The notes beneath the pieces were generated by a model. That model was given only the letters and a program-made list of their open reading frames with translations. It did not search any database and was not told where the DNA came from. A stretch of 64,000 nt of DNA from Chenopodium formosanum (Eukaryota; Streptophyta; Magnoliopsida; Caryophyllales; Amaranthaceae). The first letter of the stretch is position 1, and every line of letters begins with the position of its first letter. Shown here piece after piece: positions 10,166 to 21,700 of this stretch. The translations under genes and the position numbers were made by a program. The stretch lies in contig CM044871.1 of NCBI GenBank assembly GCA_024500155.1, forward strand, positions 36,806,228 through 36,870,227. The letters are read 5' to 3'.

Positions 10166-11607
10166 CTAAAATAAGACAGGCTGGGATAGGCTAAATAAGT
10201 TATGTTGGGAATAAAGTAGATCAAGTCTGAAGGAGTTCAAGAATCTTCTTTCCTCCTTGGTTTGCTTTGCAGAGGCCTCCAGCTTGTCTTCTTGAAACTT
10301 GATAGCCATTTGGAACTCCTCCTTTTGAGATCTGAGATTGCTCTCAAGTTTCTGCAAAGTTTTTTACAACTGCTGCACCTTCCCAGTGACAGCCTTGATC
10401 ACCCCCGTGGCTATATTAAGCTGCTTCTCAGCAGTTTCAACTCGATCAGTAAGCTCTGCCAGCTGCCCAACCAGAACCTTATCTTCTTCAGTATCAAGCT
10501 CTTGAGGTTCATCCATGCTTCTCTTAGGAACTGAGCTAGCAGACAGTCTCCTACTCTGGAACCTCTTTCCCTTTTCTTTTTCCTCCTGCACTCTTTTTCT
10601 CTTCTACTCTCCTCACCTTCCCATTCACTACCTCCAAACTGATTCCCTATAGTGTCTCACAATTTATCACATTCTCAGGTTTTTCTTCCAAACCTTTATA
10701 GACCCCTTTCAATTTTACACCAAGTGACTCAAACACGGTTGACAAAACAGCTCCATAGCCCACTTTGTTCTTTCCTAGAACACAATGTGCTAGATGTTGA
10801 TACATTAGTGAAGGAAAGTTCACTTTGATTTTTCTAGAGAGACGGAAGATGACAGCCATATCCATCAAACATGTTTCACTTTTCTTTTGAGTTCTTGGTA
10901 GAATTGTTTTTCGAACCAAGTTGAACAACAACTTGTTCAGTGGGCTAAGATTGTTGTGGCTCATGATATTCTTCCCCCTTTATCCTCCTAGGGCTTGAGC
11001 AATATCACCCCCGAAATACTCACCTACTTTCATAGCACACTTTCCCTTAAGGTACATCTCATAACCCTCGTTGGTACTTTCAAGATTTTTTCCAATTTTG
11101 CGACATCAAACTCAATTTTATTTTTGTTAACTAAACTAGATATTTTTCCTTGCTTCACTTGGAATTTTCCACAAAATTCAGTCATTGCAGCATGATACAT
11201 AACATTATTTGAAGCATTAGTTAACAAGTACTCACACCTTTGAAATTTAATTAAATATGGAAATTCCAAAAACCTAGACTTCTTGCACCAAGATGAATCA
11301 AGTCTATGGCCAACAACATATACCTCTTAGCATCGGCATTAAGTTCCGATTGCTCATCATCATCTTCTTTCTCAGCCTCCTCTATGTCCTCTAATTCATT
11401 CTGTTCCTCTCCTTCTTCTTCTTCTCCATCGTCTTCATCGTCATTCGACTTAGCCTCTCCAGCCAAATCATCAACCTCTTCAAATTATTCCTCGAGTGTT
11501 TTTCCTCTCAACTTCTTTTCTTTCCATTCTTTGATCCTTTCAAAAACAGAGGATTCCTCTTGTTCATTCTTGCTATCCACTTCTTTGTTGAGTTTAGAGT
11601 TTGACAT
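10166..11607 (-). pseudogene. Env-like / plant transposon-domain ORF of the Sirevirus, broken
   Basis: Extra gene after pol. The start ATG is at 11607 (MSNSKLNKEVDSKNEQEESS). An in-frame stop follows GKTLEE, then a very acidic tract (11460-11340, runs of D and E). Next comes a folded segment (LEFPYLIKFQRCEYLL, FCGKFQVKQGKISSLV), and then the most family-like part at 10964-10650 (SPLNKLLFNLVRKTILPR, VGYGAVLSTVFESLGVKL). The C-terminus (10591-10166) is a likely coiled coil (LAELTDRVETAEKQL, LESNLRSQKEEF). The arrangement resembles the extra ORF of Sireviruses, annotated in databases as env-like or plant transposon protein domain. I see no convincing signal peptide or membrane span, so an envelope role is not supported here. 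At least three breaks. Confidence 0.7.
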
Positions 11608-12129
11608 TGAGGGTTTTGGGTTTTCCTCGACTCTTTATTCCTCGACTCATTGATTGATGTTGGAGAAGCTTTGTAGTTTACAATGGCTAAGGGAGAAGTT
11701 TCTTCTTGGATTGTTCTTTCAGAGTTGTGTGAGTTTTCTTATGAAACAATCTCGGCAATAATAACCATGGTTTTTTAATGGTGGTTTTGAGTTTTGATGG
11801 TTTTAACTGAAGGAAGGTTAAAGTGATTTGACAGTGAGGTGAAAGTGGTGGGTGAAAGATGCTTTTATAATTAATGAAGCGGTGTGATAGAAATTAATGG
11901 GTTCACTGTTCAGTCATTTAATTGAATATGTTCAATTAATTTTGTAAAATCATTTAGGCAGGATGAATTTACCAAAAATCTTTACTTTTCAAATTCAAAT
12001 AAATTAAAAAAAAAACTTTCTAAAAATAAAACACGCAATTGAAACACGTTTTCTACACATATGCAATGTACATTACTACTAATTATTACAGTTAAGCATT
12101 TAATGAGCTTACCTCTAGTAATTAACAAC

Positions 12130-15100
12130 AGTGACACTTCAGCTATGTTTAGCATACCAAGATTGTGCTAAATGCTCTTTTTGCTCTATTTACATTATTT
12201 TTGACTTTTCCATATCTTGGAACCTTAGAAGCAATGAATTCAGCTTGATCATCCCAAGTTCCAATCTCAAATTCTCAAATCTTTCTATACTCAAGGGCTT
12301 GGTTAGAATATCTACAATTTGATTTTCGGTATGACAAAATTCTAACTTAATATTCCCTTACTCCATATTATCTTTTAAAAAGCGATGCCTAATGTGGATA
12401 TGTTTTACCTTTGAGTGTTGAACTGGATCTTTAGAAATACATATAGCACTGGTATTATCAAAGTAAATAGGCACACATTAAAAAATAATACCAAAATCTC
12501 TGACCTGTTGCTTTATCCAAAGTACTTGTGAACAACATGCTGCTGCGGCCACGTACTCAGCCTTAGCTGTAGACATTGCAACTGTGTTTTGCTTCTTGGA
12601 ACCCTAAGAAACTAAACAAGATCCTAAAAACTGCACCATACCTGAAGTGCTTTTTTTATTGACCAAATCACCTGCATATTCAGCATCAGTAAAGCCATTT
12701 AAATCAAAGAAGTCACTTCTAGGATAGATGAGATTCAAATCATTAGTTCCTTTCAAGTATCTAAGGATTCTCTTTACTGCTTTCAAGTGAGACTCCTTTG
12801 GGTTTGCTTTGAACCTAGCACACAAACCTACACTGAAAGATATTTCAGGTCTACTAGTTTTTAGATAAAGTAAAGAACCTATCATACCTCTGTACATAGA
12901 TTGATCAACACAAGTTCCAGTAGGATCTTCATCCAATCTGGTTGTTATACCCATTGGAGTGTTATTAGTCTTAACATTATCTAGCTTGTACTTCATGATC
13001 AGTTCTTTGATATATATTTGTTGATGGATTATGATTCCTTCTTCAGTTTGCTTGATTTGCACTCCGAGGAAGAAGTTTAATTCTCCGATCCCATCATGCT
13101 CATTTCAAATTCTCCACTCATAAGATCTGTAAAATACTTGCACAAAGCTTCATTAGTTGCACCAAATAAAATATCATTAACATAAATTTGTACAACTAAT
13201 ATGTCAATTCCATTTGATTTTAAAAACAATTTTTTATCTATTTTACCACGTTTAAAACCATTTTGCAGTAGGAACTTAGACAATCTTTCATACCATTCTC
13301 TAAAAGCTTGCTTCAGCCCATAAAGAGCTTTGTCAAGCTTATAGACATAGTTTGGGAACTTTGGATTTTCAAATCCTGGAGGTTGTTCCACATAGACTTC
13401 TTCATTAAAGAATCCATTTAGAAATGCACATTTAACATCCATCTAGAACAACGTGAATCCCATATATGCAGCAAAAGCAATAAGTCAACGAATAGCCTCT
13501 AACCTTGCCATTGGTGCAAATGTTTCTTCATAGTCTATTCCTTCTTGTCGATCGAAACCTTAAACAACAGGTCTTGCTTTTTTCCTGACAATAATACCAT
13601 GCTCATCTAGCTTGATTCTAAACACGCACTTTAGACCTATAGTCTTCTTATCCTTGGGTCAAGGTTCCAGGTGCAATACTTTATTTCTTTTAAAACTCAT
13701 TTAATTCAGCTTGCATAGCATTAATCCAGTCTACATTAGTTAAAGCTTCGACATAGTTCTTAGGTTCCATAGAAGAAAGGAATGCATAGAATGCACAGAA
13801 GTTTCTAAGTTGAGATCTAGTATGAGTTCCTTTTGTAATATCACTCGGTATTGTATCCACAAGATGTGATTTCTGATATTTCCATCGTTTTGGTGTAAAG
13901 TCCTTGACTGGATACAACCTTTCCTGATTATTGTTGACTGGTTCTTGTTTAGGAACTTAGTCTTGAGTCTCAGTTGGAGCTTCAACAGGATATTCCTCAA
14001 CATAATCTTGATTTTGTTCTTGAGAAGGAGTTCTTGGTGCATTATCCATTTCAGATTCTGCATTTGCTTCTGGATTCGTTTCTTCTACATTTTTAACTTG
14101 TTGCTTCTGCAATGATGTTGATTCCTCATCTGGATCTGGCTTGCGCACAAGTCCAATTTTAAAATCATCATCACAATCCTGTACATCATTTAACTGTTCA
14201 GTTTCATCAAATATAATATGTACATATTCCTCAACACACATTGTTCTCTTATTATAAACACTATAGGCTTTCTATTTGAGGCATATCCTAAGAATACTAC
14301 CTCATCACTACGTTCATCAAACTTTCCCAAGTTCCTTTTACCATTATTATGAACAAAGCATCTACATCCAAAAGATCTAAAATATGAAATATTAGGCTTT
14401 CTCCCTTTGATTAGCTCATAAGGAGTTTTGTTGGTGATGGCTCTAACAGATACTCTCTTAAGAATATAGCATGCAATATTCACTGCTTCTGCACAGAAGT
14501 TCCTAGGCAGTCCACTTGGGAATAGCATTGTTCTGGCTATGTCTTCCAGGCTTCTATTCTTGCATTCAACAACTCCATTCTGTTGTGGAGTTCTTGTGGT
14601 AGAGAAGTTGTGATCCATTCCATGCTCAGTGCAAAACTCATCAATTTTTGAGTTTTCAAATTCAGTCCCATGATCTGATCAAAGGTGAATCAATGGATTA
14701 CCGGTTCTTCTCTGTTCTTTCTTTACAAAGGCTACAAATTCATCAAATGTCTCAACTTTGCTAACAAGATAGAAAACCCAAGTAAACCTTGAAAAATCAT
14801 CAACAATAACCATTACATATCTCTTACCACTTCTACTTTAGATTCTCATGGGACCATACAGATCCATATGAATAAGTTCCAAAGGTCTTTTGGTACTTAC
14901 CATTTTCTTGGACTTGAAAGAAATTCGAGTCTGCTTTCCTCTAACACAAGCATCACACACTTTGTCATACAGGAACTTAATGCAAGGAAGTCCTTCCACT
15001 ATTTCCTTAGATCTAAGCTTATCGAGTAAAGTAAAGCTTGCATGGCCAAATCTCTTGTGCCATAATAGAGGATCATCCTCAATAACATTGAGACATGTTA

Positions 15101-15475
15101 AACTGTTGTTAGGAACCTTGTTAAGATCAACAACATATGTGTTCCCTTTACGAGTTGCTTCTAAAATAATGTTCCTAGTGTCATTTTGAATGATTATGCA
15201 TTTATTGGAAGTAAAGCTTACAGAGTTACCTCTGTCACAAAATCGTGAAATACTTAACAAGTTGTGTTTGAGAACCTCGACCAAAAATACATTATTAATA
15301 GCATGGGAACTTGACCTTCTTACCTTGCCAATAGCAACTATATCTCCTTTCATGTTATCACCAAATATTATAGTTCCCCCATAGTAGGCATCTATTGAGA
15401 GAAATCTAGATTTATCTCTAGTCATGTGCTTAGATCAACCAATGTCGAGGTACCAAGTGTTGTTCCCCCTCACTG
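12130..15475 (-). pseudogene. pol: Sirevirus pol: protease remnant, integrase, RT, RNase H
   Basis: The protease site at 15455-15421 reads WYLDIG-stop-SKHMT, where DSGCS is usual, so the catalytic motif is mutated. The integrase zinc region (WHKRFGHAS ... CDACVRGKQ) lies near 15060-14930. The core begins at LELIHMDLYGPM (14870), and NGVVE near 14570 supplies the catalytic Glu. The RT region includes MDVKCAFLNGFFNEEVYVEQ (13442), and the YVDD box reads YVND at 13184-13173, losing a catalytic Asp. RNase H follows (GFTDAEYAGD near 12690, then AMSTAKAEYVA), ending near 12130. Numerous stops and frameshifts, including one at about 13070, leave it non-functional. Confidence 0.85.
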
Positions 15476-17078
15476 GAACCTCAAGAGAAATCATACGTTA
15501 GTGTCAGGAACCCAGGTTTCCTTGGGTTCTTGTGTAACAGCAGTAGGTTCATTCTTCTTGATCCATATCTGTTCTACATGTTTTTCATTTTTCTGTGTAC
15601 TCTTTTCTTTCTTAAGACACTTAACCTGTTTATGTCCTGCTATGTATTGCCACAAAAATAACAAACAATACTACTAGGCAGGTAAACACACTTCTTTTCC
15701 TTTTGGAACTTCTTTTTGAAACCCAAACCTTAAGTTCTTTTGGTTTAAGCTTTGGTGATCCAATCTGGATTTTTGTACTTTATAGGTTGTTTGCCTTTCC
15801 TAGATTTCTCAAGTTCCCCTTTAAGTTGTGCCTTATCCAATCTTAGATCTTCCAAATCAGATTGTTGTTTTTCAAAATTCAGATATTGAGCAAGTGGAGG
15901 AACTTCAAAATTTAGGAGCATCAAGAAACAGTTTCATCAAGGACAGTTCAACATTTAACATTATATTATCATGTTTCAACTTGTCTACAGTTTCTTTCAC
16001 ATAATTATTGTCATCAAACAGACTAAAGAACCTGTATTTAATATTAAATTTCATATTGTCTCATGGTTGGTCCTCTTCTTCCTTTGAATCTAAATCTCCC
16101 TAGGCAGCTAGCGTAGCTTTCTTCACATTGTCTTTTGTGAAGTAAGGTTTATAGACTCTTGACTCTTTGGATTGCTCCTTGCCTTTTTTCTTTCCTTTAT
16201 AACCATCTAGTACTGGACAATCCTTAATGAAGTGATCTTTAGACCCACACTTGAAACAAGTTGTGTTCCTGAACTTGTGTACTTCTTTTTCCTATCGACC
16301 TTCTTGTTGTTCATCATCCTTTTAAATCATCTTACAAGCATTGACATCTATTCCTCATCAACTTCTGATTCCTCTGAGTCTTGAGCCTTAAGAGCAAGAC
16401 TCCTGTTTTTGGAACTCTTAGTGTTGGATCTCAAGTGAAGTTCATGAGTCATCAATGATCCAGCTAGCTGTTCCATGTTGAACTTGGTGAAGGCTTTAGC
16501 TTCCTGCATGGAAGTATCTCCAGCGTTCATCTAGTGGTAGGCTCCTAAAGATCTTCCTTTCCTATTCATCAATAGGAATGTGTCTGCCAAGGGAATTCAA
16601 TTCATTAATAATATCATTGAACCTAGTAAACATTTCCTTTATAGATTCCTTAGATTGCATTTCAAACCTTTCATATCTAGACATCAATAGGTCAATCTTA
16701 GAACGTTTTACCTCATTAGTACCTTCATGAGTTACCTCTAATAGATCCCAAATATGTTTAGCAAACAGGCATCCCATGATACGATTATGTTCATGAGGTC
16801 CAAGTCCACAATGTAAATACTTTATAGCTAAATCATTTAATTCAAAATTCTGCTAATCTTCTTTATCATAATCAGATACAAGTTTAGGAGCTACCTCGTT
16901 CTTTTCATTAGTTGAGGTTATTTCAAAATCATCAGATTCAATAACACGCAAAACCTGGTAATTTTTAGCCTTGATGAAGATCTCCATTTTGTTCTTCCAG
17001 TAGGTGTAAAACTTACCGTAGAACATGGGTGGATGTTTGGGTGGAACACCCTTCTTCAAGTTTCTCCTTGTAATTCAT
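15476..17078 (-). pseudogene. gag: Sirevirus gag, broken
   Basis: The likely true start is ATG at 17078-17076 (MNYKEKLEEG). One base is lost soon after, shifting into the frame read as KGVPPKHPPMFYGKF. Conserved gag sequence continues as TYWKNKMEIFIKAKNY and, after a stop near 16853, HIWDLLEVTHEGTNEVKRSK (16770-16700) and IKEMFTRFNDIINEL. A CCHC knuckle CFKCGSKDHFIKDC is readable near 16280-16235. The sequence from about 16220 to 15480 is the weakly conserved C-terminal part leading to protease. It would encode the capsid/nucleocapsid precursor of virus-like particles. Confidence 0.8.
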
Positions 17079-17123
17079 CTATCCAGGAACTTACTTAGCA
17101 AAGTTATCTTCTTACACGTGAGA

Positions 17124-17140
17124 ACCTTGCTTTGATACCA
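17124..17140 (-). promoter_or_regulatory. Primer binding site (initiator tRNA-Met type)
   Basis: Minus strand TGGTATCAAAGCAAGG, two bases after the LTR end ...TAACTAACA. It is close to the canonical TGGTATCAGAGC that pairs with the initiator tRNA-Met 3' end, with one change. Confidence 0.8.
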
Positions 17141-17142
17141 AT

Positions 17143-18379
17143 TGTTAGTTAAGACGATTAATACAGGAGGGGGGTGAATTGTATCGAGTTCCTAATGTCT
17201 ACTTTTGCGGAATAATAAAACAATGCATATAGGAACTTGCAAGAACACACATATTTTACGAGGAAACCTTCAAGGGCCCAACTGGAAGTAAAACCTCGAC
17301 CCTTCCTTAGGGATTTTAAACACAAACCACTTCACTATAATAGGGCAAACACTAAGTTACAACCTAATAACAAAGACCTTTAATGACAAGTTCCACACTT
17401 GCTACCTGATAGGACCTTATCCTACCCAATCTAAGTACCACACTTAGATTCACTCGTACTGCCAAAGTACAAAACTCTCTGCTTCACACTAGAAGCTTAT
17501 ACACTCTGTATGCAATGTAAAAATAACAAACTCACCCAAATAACCCAACCAATACAAATTTATGACACTAGTATATGATGGGCAAGCTATGCACAAAATC
17601 CGAAACTAATATGACAAGTTAGAAGCTTGGTAAACTTACTCTATTAATGCTCAGTGATTTCTCTATCCATAAACTCACAAAAACCTTAAACCATTTCCAT
17701 TTCTACTATTTATAGAAGTAGGACTTGTATAGCAAGTAGGTTTTCTAAAAGATAAATAAGTTAACTTAATTTATCTTCAAAACACGGTTTTATGAAAATC
17801 ATATTTGAAGAAAATCTTTTCCAGAAAAATAAGATAGAAAGATATTGTTAAAAAGAATCATATCTTTTAACAAACCGATTTTAAGAAATAAATCCTTATA
17901 GAAAATCTTTTCTAAAATCTATCTTTTTTTTTCCTTATTAATTTATTTACCAAGCAAACTTTCCACGCTTCTAATAAATCTCGTACATTAACCTACTTAA
18001 CATATTAACAATAATCTAGAAGATAAAAACCTTAGCTAAATTAAATTGTTGCGCCGTGCTTCTGTATAGGTAGGTTACTCAGGCTCCACGCAGACTAAGT
18101 TCCTTCAAGGACCTTAGCTTGCAGACTTCAAGTTCCTGTTAAGGAACGTTTCTGTTAGGGAACTCAGTTCTTGTTAGAGAAATTAGTTCTTGTGAGAGAA
18201 CTCTTCTTCTTTTTTGTTTAACTTTTTGTATAAAGATCTCCTCATGTCTTCTTAGTTCCAGTTACTTCTTCCATCACCACGATCAACTTCACCTAAACTA
18301 ATCAAACACTTAAAAACCATTATTAGATTATTTTGCTTTAGTTTAAGTTCCTCATCATCAAAACCTTTAAGCTTCAACA
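17143..18379 (-). repeat. Sirevirus 5' LTR (1237 bp)
   Basis: On the minus strand it starts TGTTGAAGC at 18379 and ends TAACTAACA at 17143, with the TG...CA rule obeyed and a primer site next to it. A TATAAATA box lies at 17714-17707 in the element's orientation. There is no second LTR copy in the window. Its outer flank is an Ogre-like LTR, cut after an ATATGG-containing site. Confidence 0.8.
17707..17714 (-). promoter_or_regulatory. Putative TATA box in the Sirevirus LTR
   Basis: TATAAATA on the minus strand, about 670 bp into the LTR, in the sense of the element. Confidence 0.5.
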
Positions 18380-18489
18380 ATATGGATTTAAGCACTCCAA
18401 AGATTAAATACTAAACCTGACCAATAATGGCGGTGAAAGGTTGTTAATCATCGAGTTTTGTTTTGGGGAGATATTTTTAGGTGTCTACA
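18380..18489 (-). repeat. Ogre-like LTR start fragment (5' LTR of copy B)
   Basis: Minus strand TGTAGACACCTAAAAATA at 18489, matching the LTR starts at 5602 and 63625. The fragment also shares 'ccaataatggcggtgaaagg' with both. After 110 bp it is interrupted by the Sirevirus LTR. No polypurine tract precedes it, so it is a true 5' end; the outer flank is GCAGT. It is the best candidate for the left part of copy B's 5' LTR. Confidence 0.7.
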
Positions 18490-18866
18490 GCAGTGCCATC
18501 AAATAGAGACCGTCGCGACAATATAACCCTGTCGCTTGGCGACAGAGCCATATTATCGGCGACATGCTCTATTTACTAGACACCATTTCCTACATGGCTC
18601 AGCAGCTTTCCGTGTTCGATGAAATTTTCGTTGTTTTCGCTGTATTATTTCGATCCTAGTTATGAAAGATATTCCTCTAATTCCCTACGTGTAATAATCC
18701 AATGTTTTTAACTCACTACAGATGGTCTTTCCAATGAGATCTTTTTATGCATATGACAATAATGTTAATCAAAATTACGGACATGAAATACTTAGAACTT
18801 TTCAAGTCTCATCCACTCATTCTAAATCATTGTCAAAATAAATTTCAGGAAATAAAAAAGAAATCC
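18490..18866. other. Unassigned stretch between Ogre-like pieces
   Basis: About 375 bp with no gene. It probably belongs to the leader of the Ogre-like copy whose primer site follows at 18867. It has a 7-bp stem, CTGTCGC-TTG-GCGACAG (about 18526-18542), set among further GTCGC/GCGAC motifs. Confidence 0.4.
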
Positions 18867-18883
18867 ACCCCAGTGGAGTCGCC
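18867..18883 (-). promoter_or_regulatory. Primer binding site, tRNA-Arg type, of Ogre-like copy D
   Basis: Minus strand TGGCGACTCCACTGGGG, next to the end of an Ogre-like LTR. This is the form of primer site I recall for Ogre elements (tRNA-Arg). A second TGGCGACTC lies about 105 bp away inside the LTR side (about 18988), so the exact LTR end is ambiguous. Confidence 0.6.
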
Positions 18884-20371
18884 AAAAACTATAGGGAATA
18901 TTTCAAGCATTACCCCAAACTTGAACCCCACTGTGATCATACACTTAAGCATGGTGGCGTCCAAAGAGAAGGAAGCTAGAGCAAAAGAGTCGCCAACAAG
19001 TTTTAGGAACTTGTAAACCGTTCACAGGGTGAAGGTTACACCCCTTAACGATCCAGGAGATCGTTAACTCCAATAGGTCTGGAACCAAGACTAGAAGTTC
19101 AGGAATAAATGTACAAATCCAACCTAAAAGAGATTGAACCTGCCCTAATAATAGGCCTCTACTTTATTCTTCTCGTATTCATGTGCGCTTTCTGACTAAC
19201 TTGCAATCAATAGGTTTACCCTAAACCTGTTTAACTATGTTGGTTTAATATTAATGCACAAATAAATCTATCATTGGCGATCACTTGAATTATAATCAAA
19301 TTAACCCTAAACAAGATTAATAAATATCTTATTAAGCGTGATTACAAGTACCAATTCCCTTTAAACATGCATAAAAGGTGTGATCAAGCAATAACAATAA
19401 ATAAATATCAAGAAACATAATAATCATAACAATAATAATAATCATAACAATTATAAAAACAATCATATTAATAATTATAATCAATAATCAAGTTAAAGCA
19501 TAACAGTAAGATCCTAGGCATGATACTAACAAGATTAAGAACAAACCCTAGCATGTCACTAAACAATTAAAAAATCAAAACTTTAACCCTAACATGATAT
19601 TAGGAAAGAAAATAGGAAGCATCACAGGAATCATAATAGCCATATTTGATATTATAACCTTTTCCCTACACATGATACTAGGAATCATTGTTGTTATTCA
19701 AAACATCAAATATCCTAATATGATACTAGGAATCAAAATAGCAACCTAGACATCATTTATATATCATAATATCAATAAATCATAAGCACTTACTTGGATG
19801 CCTCGTATATCTTTCTAATAACAAAATACACACGATAGTAACTTCAAGGAAAATATAAAATCAAACAATTAAATTAAATAATTGAAATAGAGATTAAGAA
19901 ATTTTAGACTAGATTTGGGACCAAACCCTCATAAATATATTATCTTTCACGTCTAGGGCGAAGGCAACTTCTAATTTGGCTAGGTGTGTCTAAAGCGAAT
20001 GTATCAGGAATTGTGTTTGTCAAAGGCTAGGCTAGAAAGAGGGAGAGAATCAAGAAATTCTTGATGATAGTTGATTAGAATTGGTGATTTAAAAAAAATA
20101 GATATGACCTCTATTTATAGAGAAAAAAGAGGGTGAAGAATAAGAAAAAGAATCCGAATTCGAATCGAAATAGAATTCGATGCACAACAGTTTTTGCGGA
20201 TTTTGTTTTTATCATATCTTTTGATCCAGAAGTACAAATAAGTCGTATAATAAGTTGTTGGAAAGATCTTGAAGTCTACTTTCTAACCCAACTAGAATCA
20301 TATTAAAATATTTTGTTGATAATAATATGTGTCCGAAATAGTAGGACGGTGTCAGTTTTGGATAGAGTTTT
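18884..20371 (-). repeat. Ogre-like LTR D, truncated by a copia element
   Basis: Matches the other Ogre LTRs: 'tcgccaacaagttttagg', 'gtgaaggttacacccctta', 'atcatatcttttgatccaga', 'ggacggtgtcagttttg'. A TATAAATA box lies at 20119-20112 (minus). It stops at 'gatagagttt' where the copia LTR begins; the rest of the LTR, which should continue with 'gacattttat', is not found on the other side of the copia element. No genes inside. Confidence 0.75.
20112..20119 (-). promoter_or_regulatory. Putative TATA box in LTR D
   Basis: TATAAATA on the minus strand, at the position equivalent to 4584-4577 in the shared LTR. Confidence 0.45.
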
Positions 20372-21680
20372 TGTTGGGGTTTGGTGAGTCCGACTCACTG
20401 TGGAAACAAACCCGAACCAAGGAACCACTCTTAATTAATAAAACCATAAAGCATAAATAAATAAACAGAAGAAAAGGAAGAACAAATCATACCCTTAAAG
20501 CGAGCTTCGCCCTCTCAAAACGGGCTCTTACTTGAAAGCCTTGAGCACCGCAAATGTCGTGCCTCCAACGGTATCCACCCACAAAGGACGAACAATACTT
20601 TTTAGGTCTGCTAACTTGGAGTTAGCAAGGTCCGACAAAAACCCAAGTGTTAATGGAGTTTAAGAGTTTTTCCCAAAATATGGAATGGTCTTTCTAACTC
20701 CCACTCAAGCACTTTACTCCAAATTCCAAGGTTGGTATTTATAGAGGAAAGTATGAGTGGGAATTTCTATCCCATCAATGTGGGATCATGAAATTCCACA
20801 AATTAATTTAAAGCTAAATTAAATTAAAATTGCAACTAATAATAAATCTACAAGTGGCATTACCATGTGAAATGGGTTAGTGAGGACCACATGGTGAGTA
20901 GGGGACCGTACTTGCTCCCCACTCAAGACTCTCCTTGTGCCACATTTCCTTACCCACTTGCTCCCATATTCCTCAACATTCCCCATAGTGATCGTCCCTA
21001 TGGCCCAGCCACGAGCCTAGCCACGAGCCCAGCCCCGCACCAAGATGCGGGCTGCTGCTGTGCGCGCAAGCCACGCACTTGGTGCGGGCTTGCTGTTGTG
21101 CGTGGCTGCTAGTGCGTGCGCTGCAAGCACGCCTAGCTTGCGGCAACTAGCTGTTGCACGCGGCTACTAGCTGCTGTTGTGCGTGGCTGCTAGCACGGTG
21201 CGCTAGCACGCACCTTGCCAGCCATGTTATGCTCGGCTTGGTGCGCTTGCTAGCCACCTATGCTTGGACATTTTTTCCCCTAGCATTCGGAAGCTCGGGG
21301 CACTCCGAAGCTAGGGGTATTTTGGGAATATGGTCGATTTTATTATTATTTTGTGCGTCTCGTCTTTTTATTATTTTTGACTCGACTTTCGACGATCGGT
21401 TTCGACGCTCCAAGCTCGAATTACCGACGTCTCAATATTTAACACTCGGGCGACGAATTAATTTCTTCCGAATTAATTCGTCGATTCGGTTCGTATATTT
21501 TGCTTGGGTGTGACCCAAAGGGTTCAGTCAAGATTAAGCTGTAATATTAATTACATTAATATTACTGATCGGAAGCGGCCTCCACCCAGGCATTTCGATC
21601 ACTTGACCTTACTGAATATATTAGCTTTCTAATAATTCTGAACCCGCTATCAGAATAATACACTTGTTCGAAGGATACCA
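20372..21680 (-). repeat. Copia 3' LTR (1309 bp)
   Basis: Minus strand starts TGGTATCCTTCGAAC at 21680 and ends CCCCAACA at 20372. It matches 28971-30279 with scattered differences. Putative TATA box TATAAATA at 20743-20736. Carries a GC-rich island at about 20990-21240 rich in GTGGCTGCTAG-like motifs, in contrast to the AT-rich surroundings. Frames through the island are not genes. Confidence 0.9.
20736..20743 (-). promoter_or_regulatory. Putative TATA box, copia 3' LTR
   Basis: TATAAATA in the sense of the element; conserved in the other LTR at 29341-29334. Confidence 0.5.
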
Positions 21681-21700
21681 TTCCTTTCAATCTCCTACTT
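21681..21700 (-). promoter_or_regulatory. Copia polypurine tract
   Basis: Minus strand AAGTAGGAGATTGAAAGGAA, directly before the 3' LTR start. The AAGTRGGAGATTG form is usual for copia elements. Confidence 0.8.

Larger units (their letters stand above)
9835..18379 (-). mobile_element. Sirevirus-type Ty1/copia element with env-like ORF
   Basis: Minus-strand order: 5' LTR (18379-17143), primer site (17140-17124), gag (17078 to about 15480), protease remnant, integrase, RT and RNase H (to about 12130), env-like ORF (11607-10166), polypurine tract (9887-9868). The 3' LTR is absent; only about 6 bp of LTR start (TGTTGA) could remain at 9839. The extra ORF after RNase H, the SIRE-style RT/RNase H (RFKANPKESHLKAVKRILRY) and the 'ccaaaagggggaaaag' tract place it in the Sirevirus group. 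The genes carry stops and frameshifts, so it is dead. It is inserted in an Ogre-like LTR after ATATGG. Confidence 0.85.

Noticed and set aside
11306..11653. Ser-rich 115-codon plus-strand protein
   Set aside because: Antisense of the acidic tract of the Sirevirus env-like ORF.
20867..21513. Genes in the GC-rich LTR islands (also 27629-27919 and 29412-30041)
   Set aside because: They lie within LTR or leader DNA, read on both strands, are Ala/Cys/Arg-rich by composition and differ between the two LTRs.
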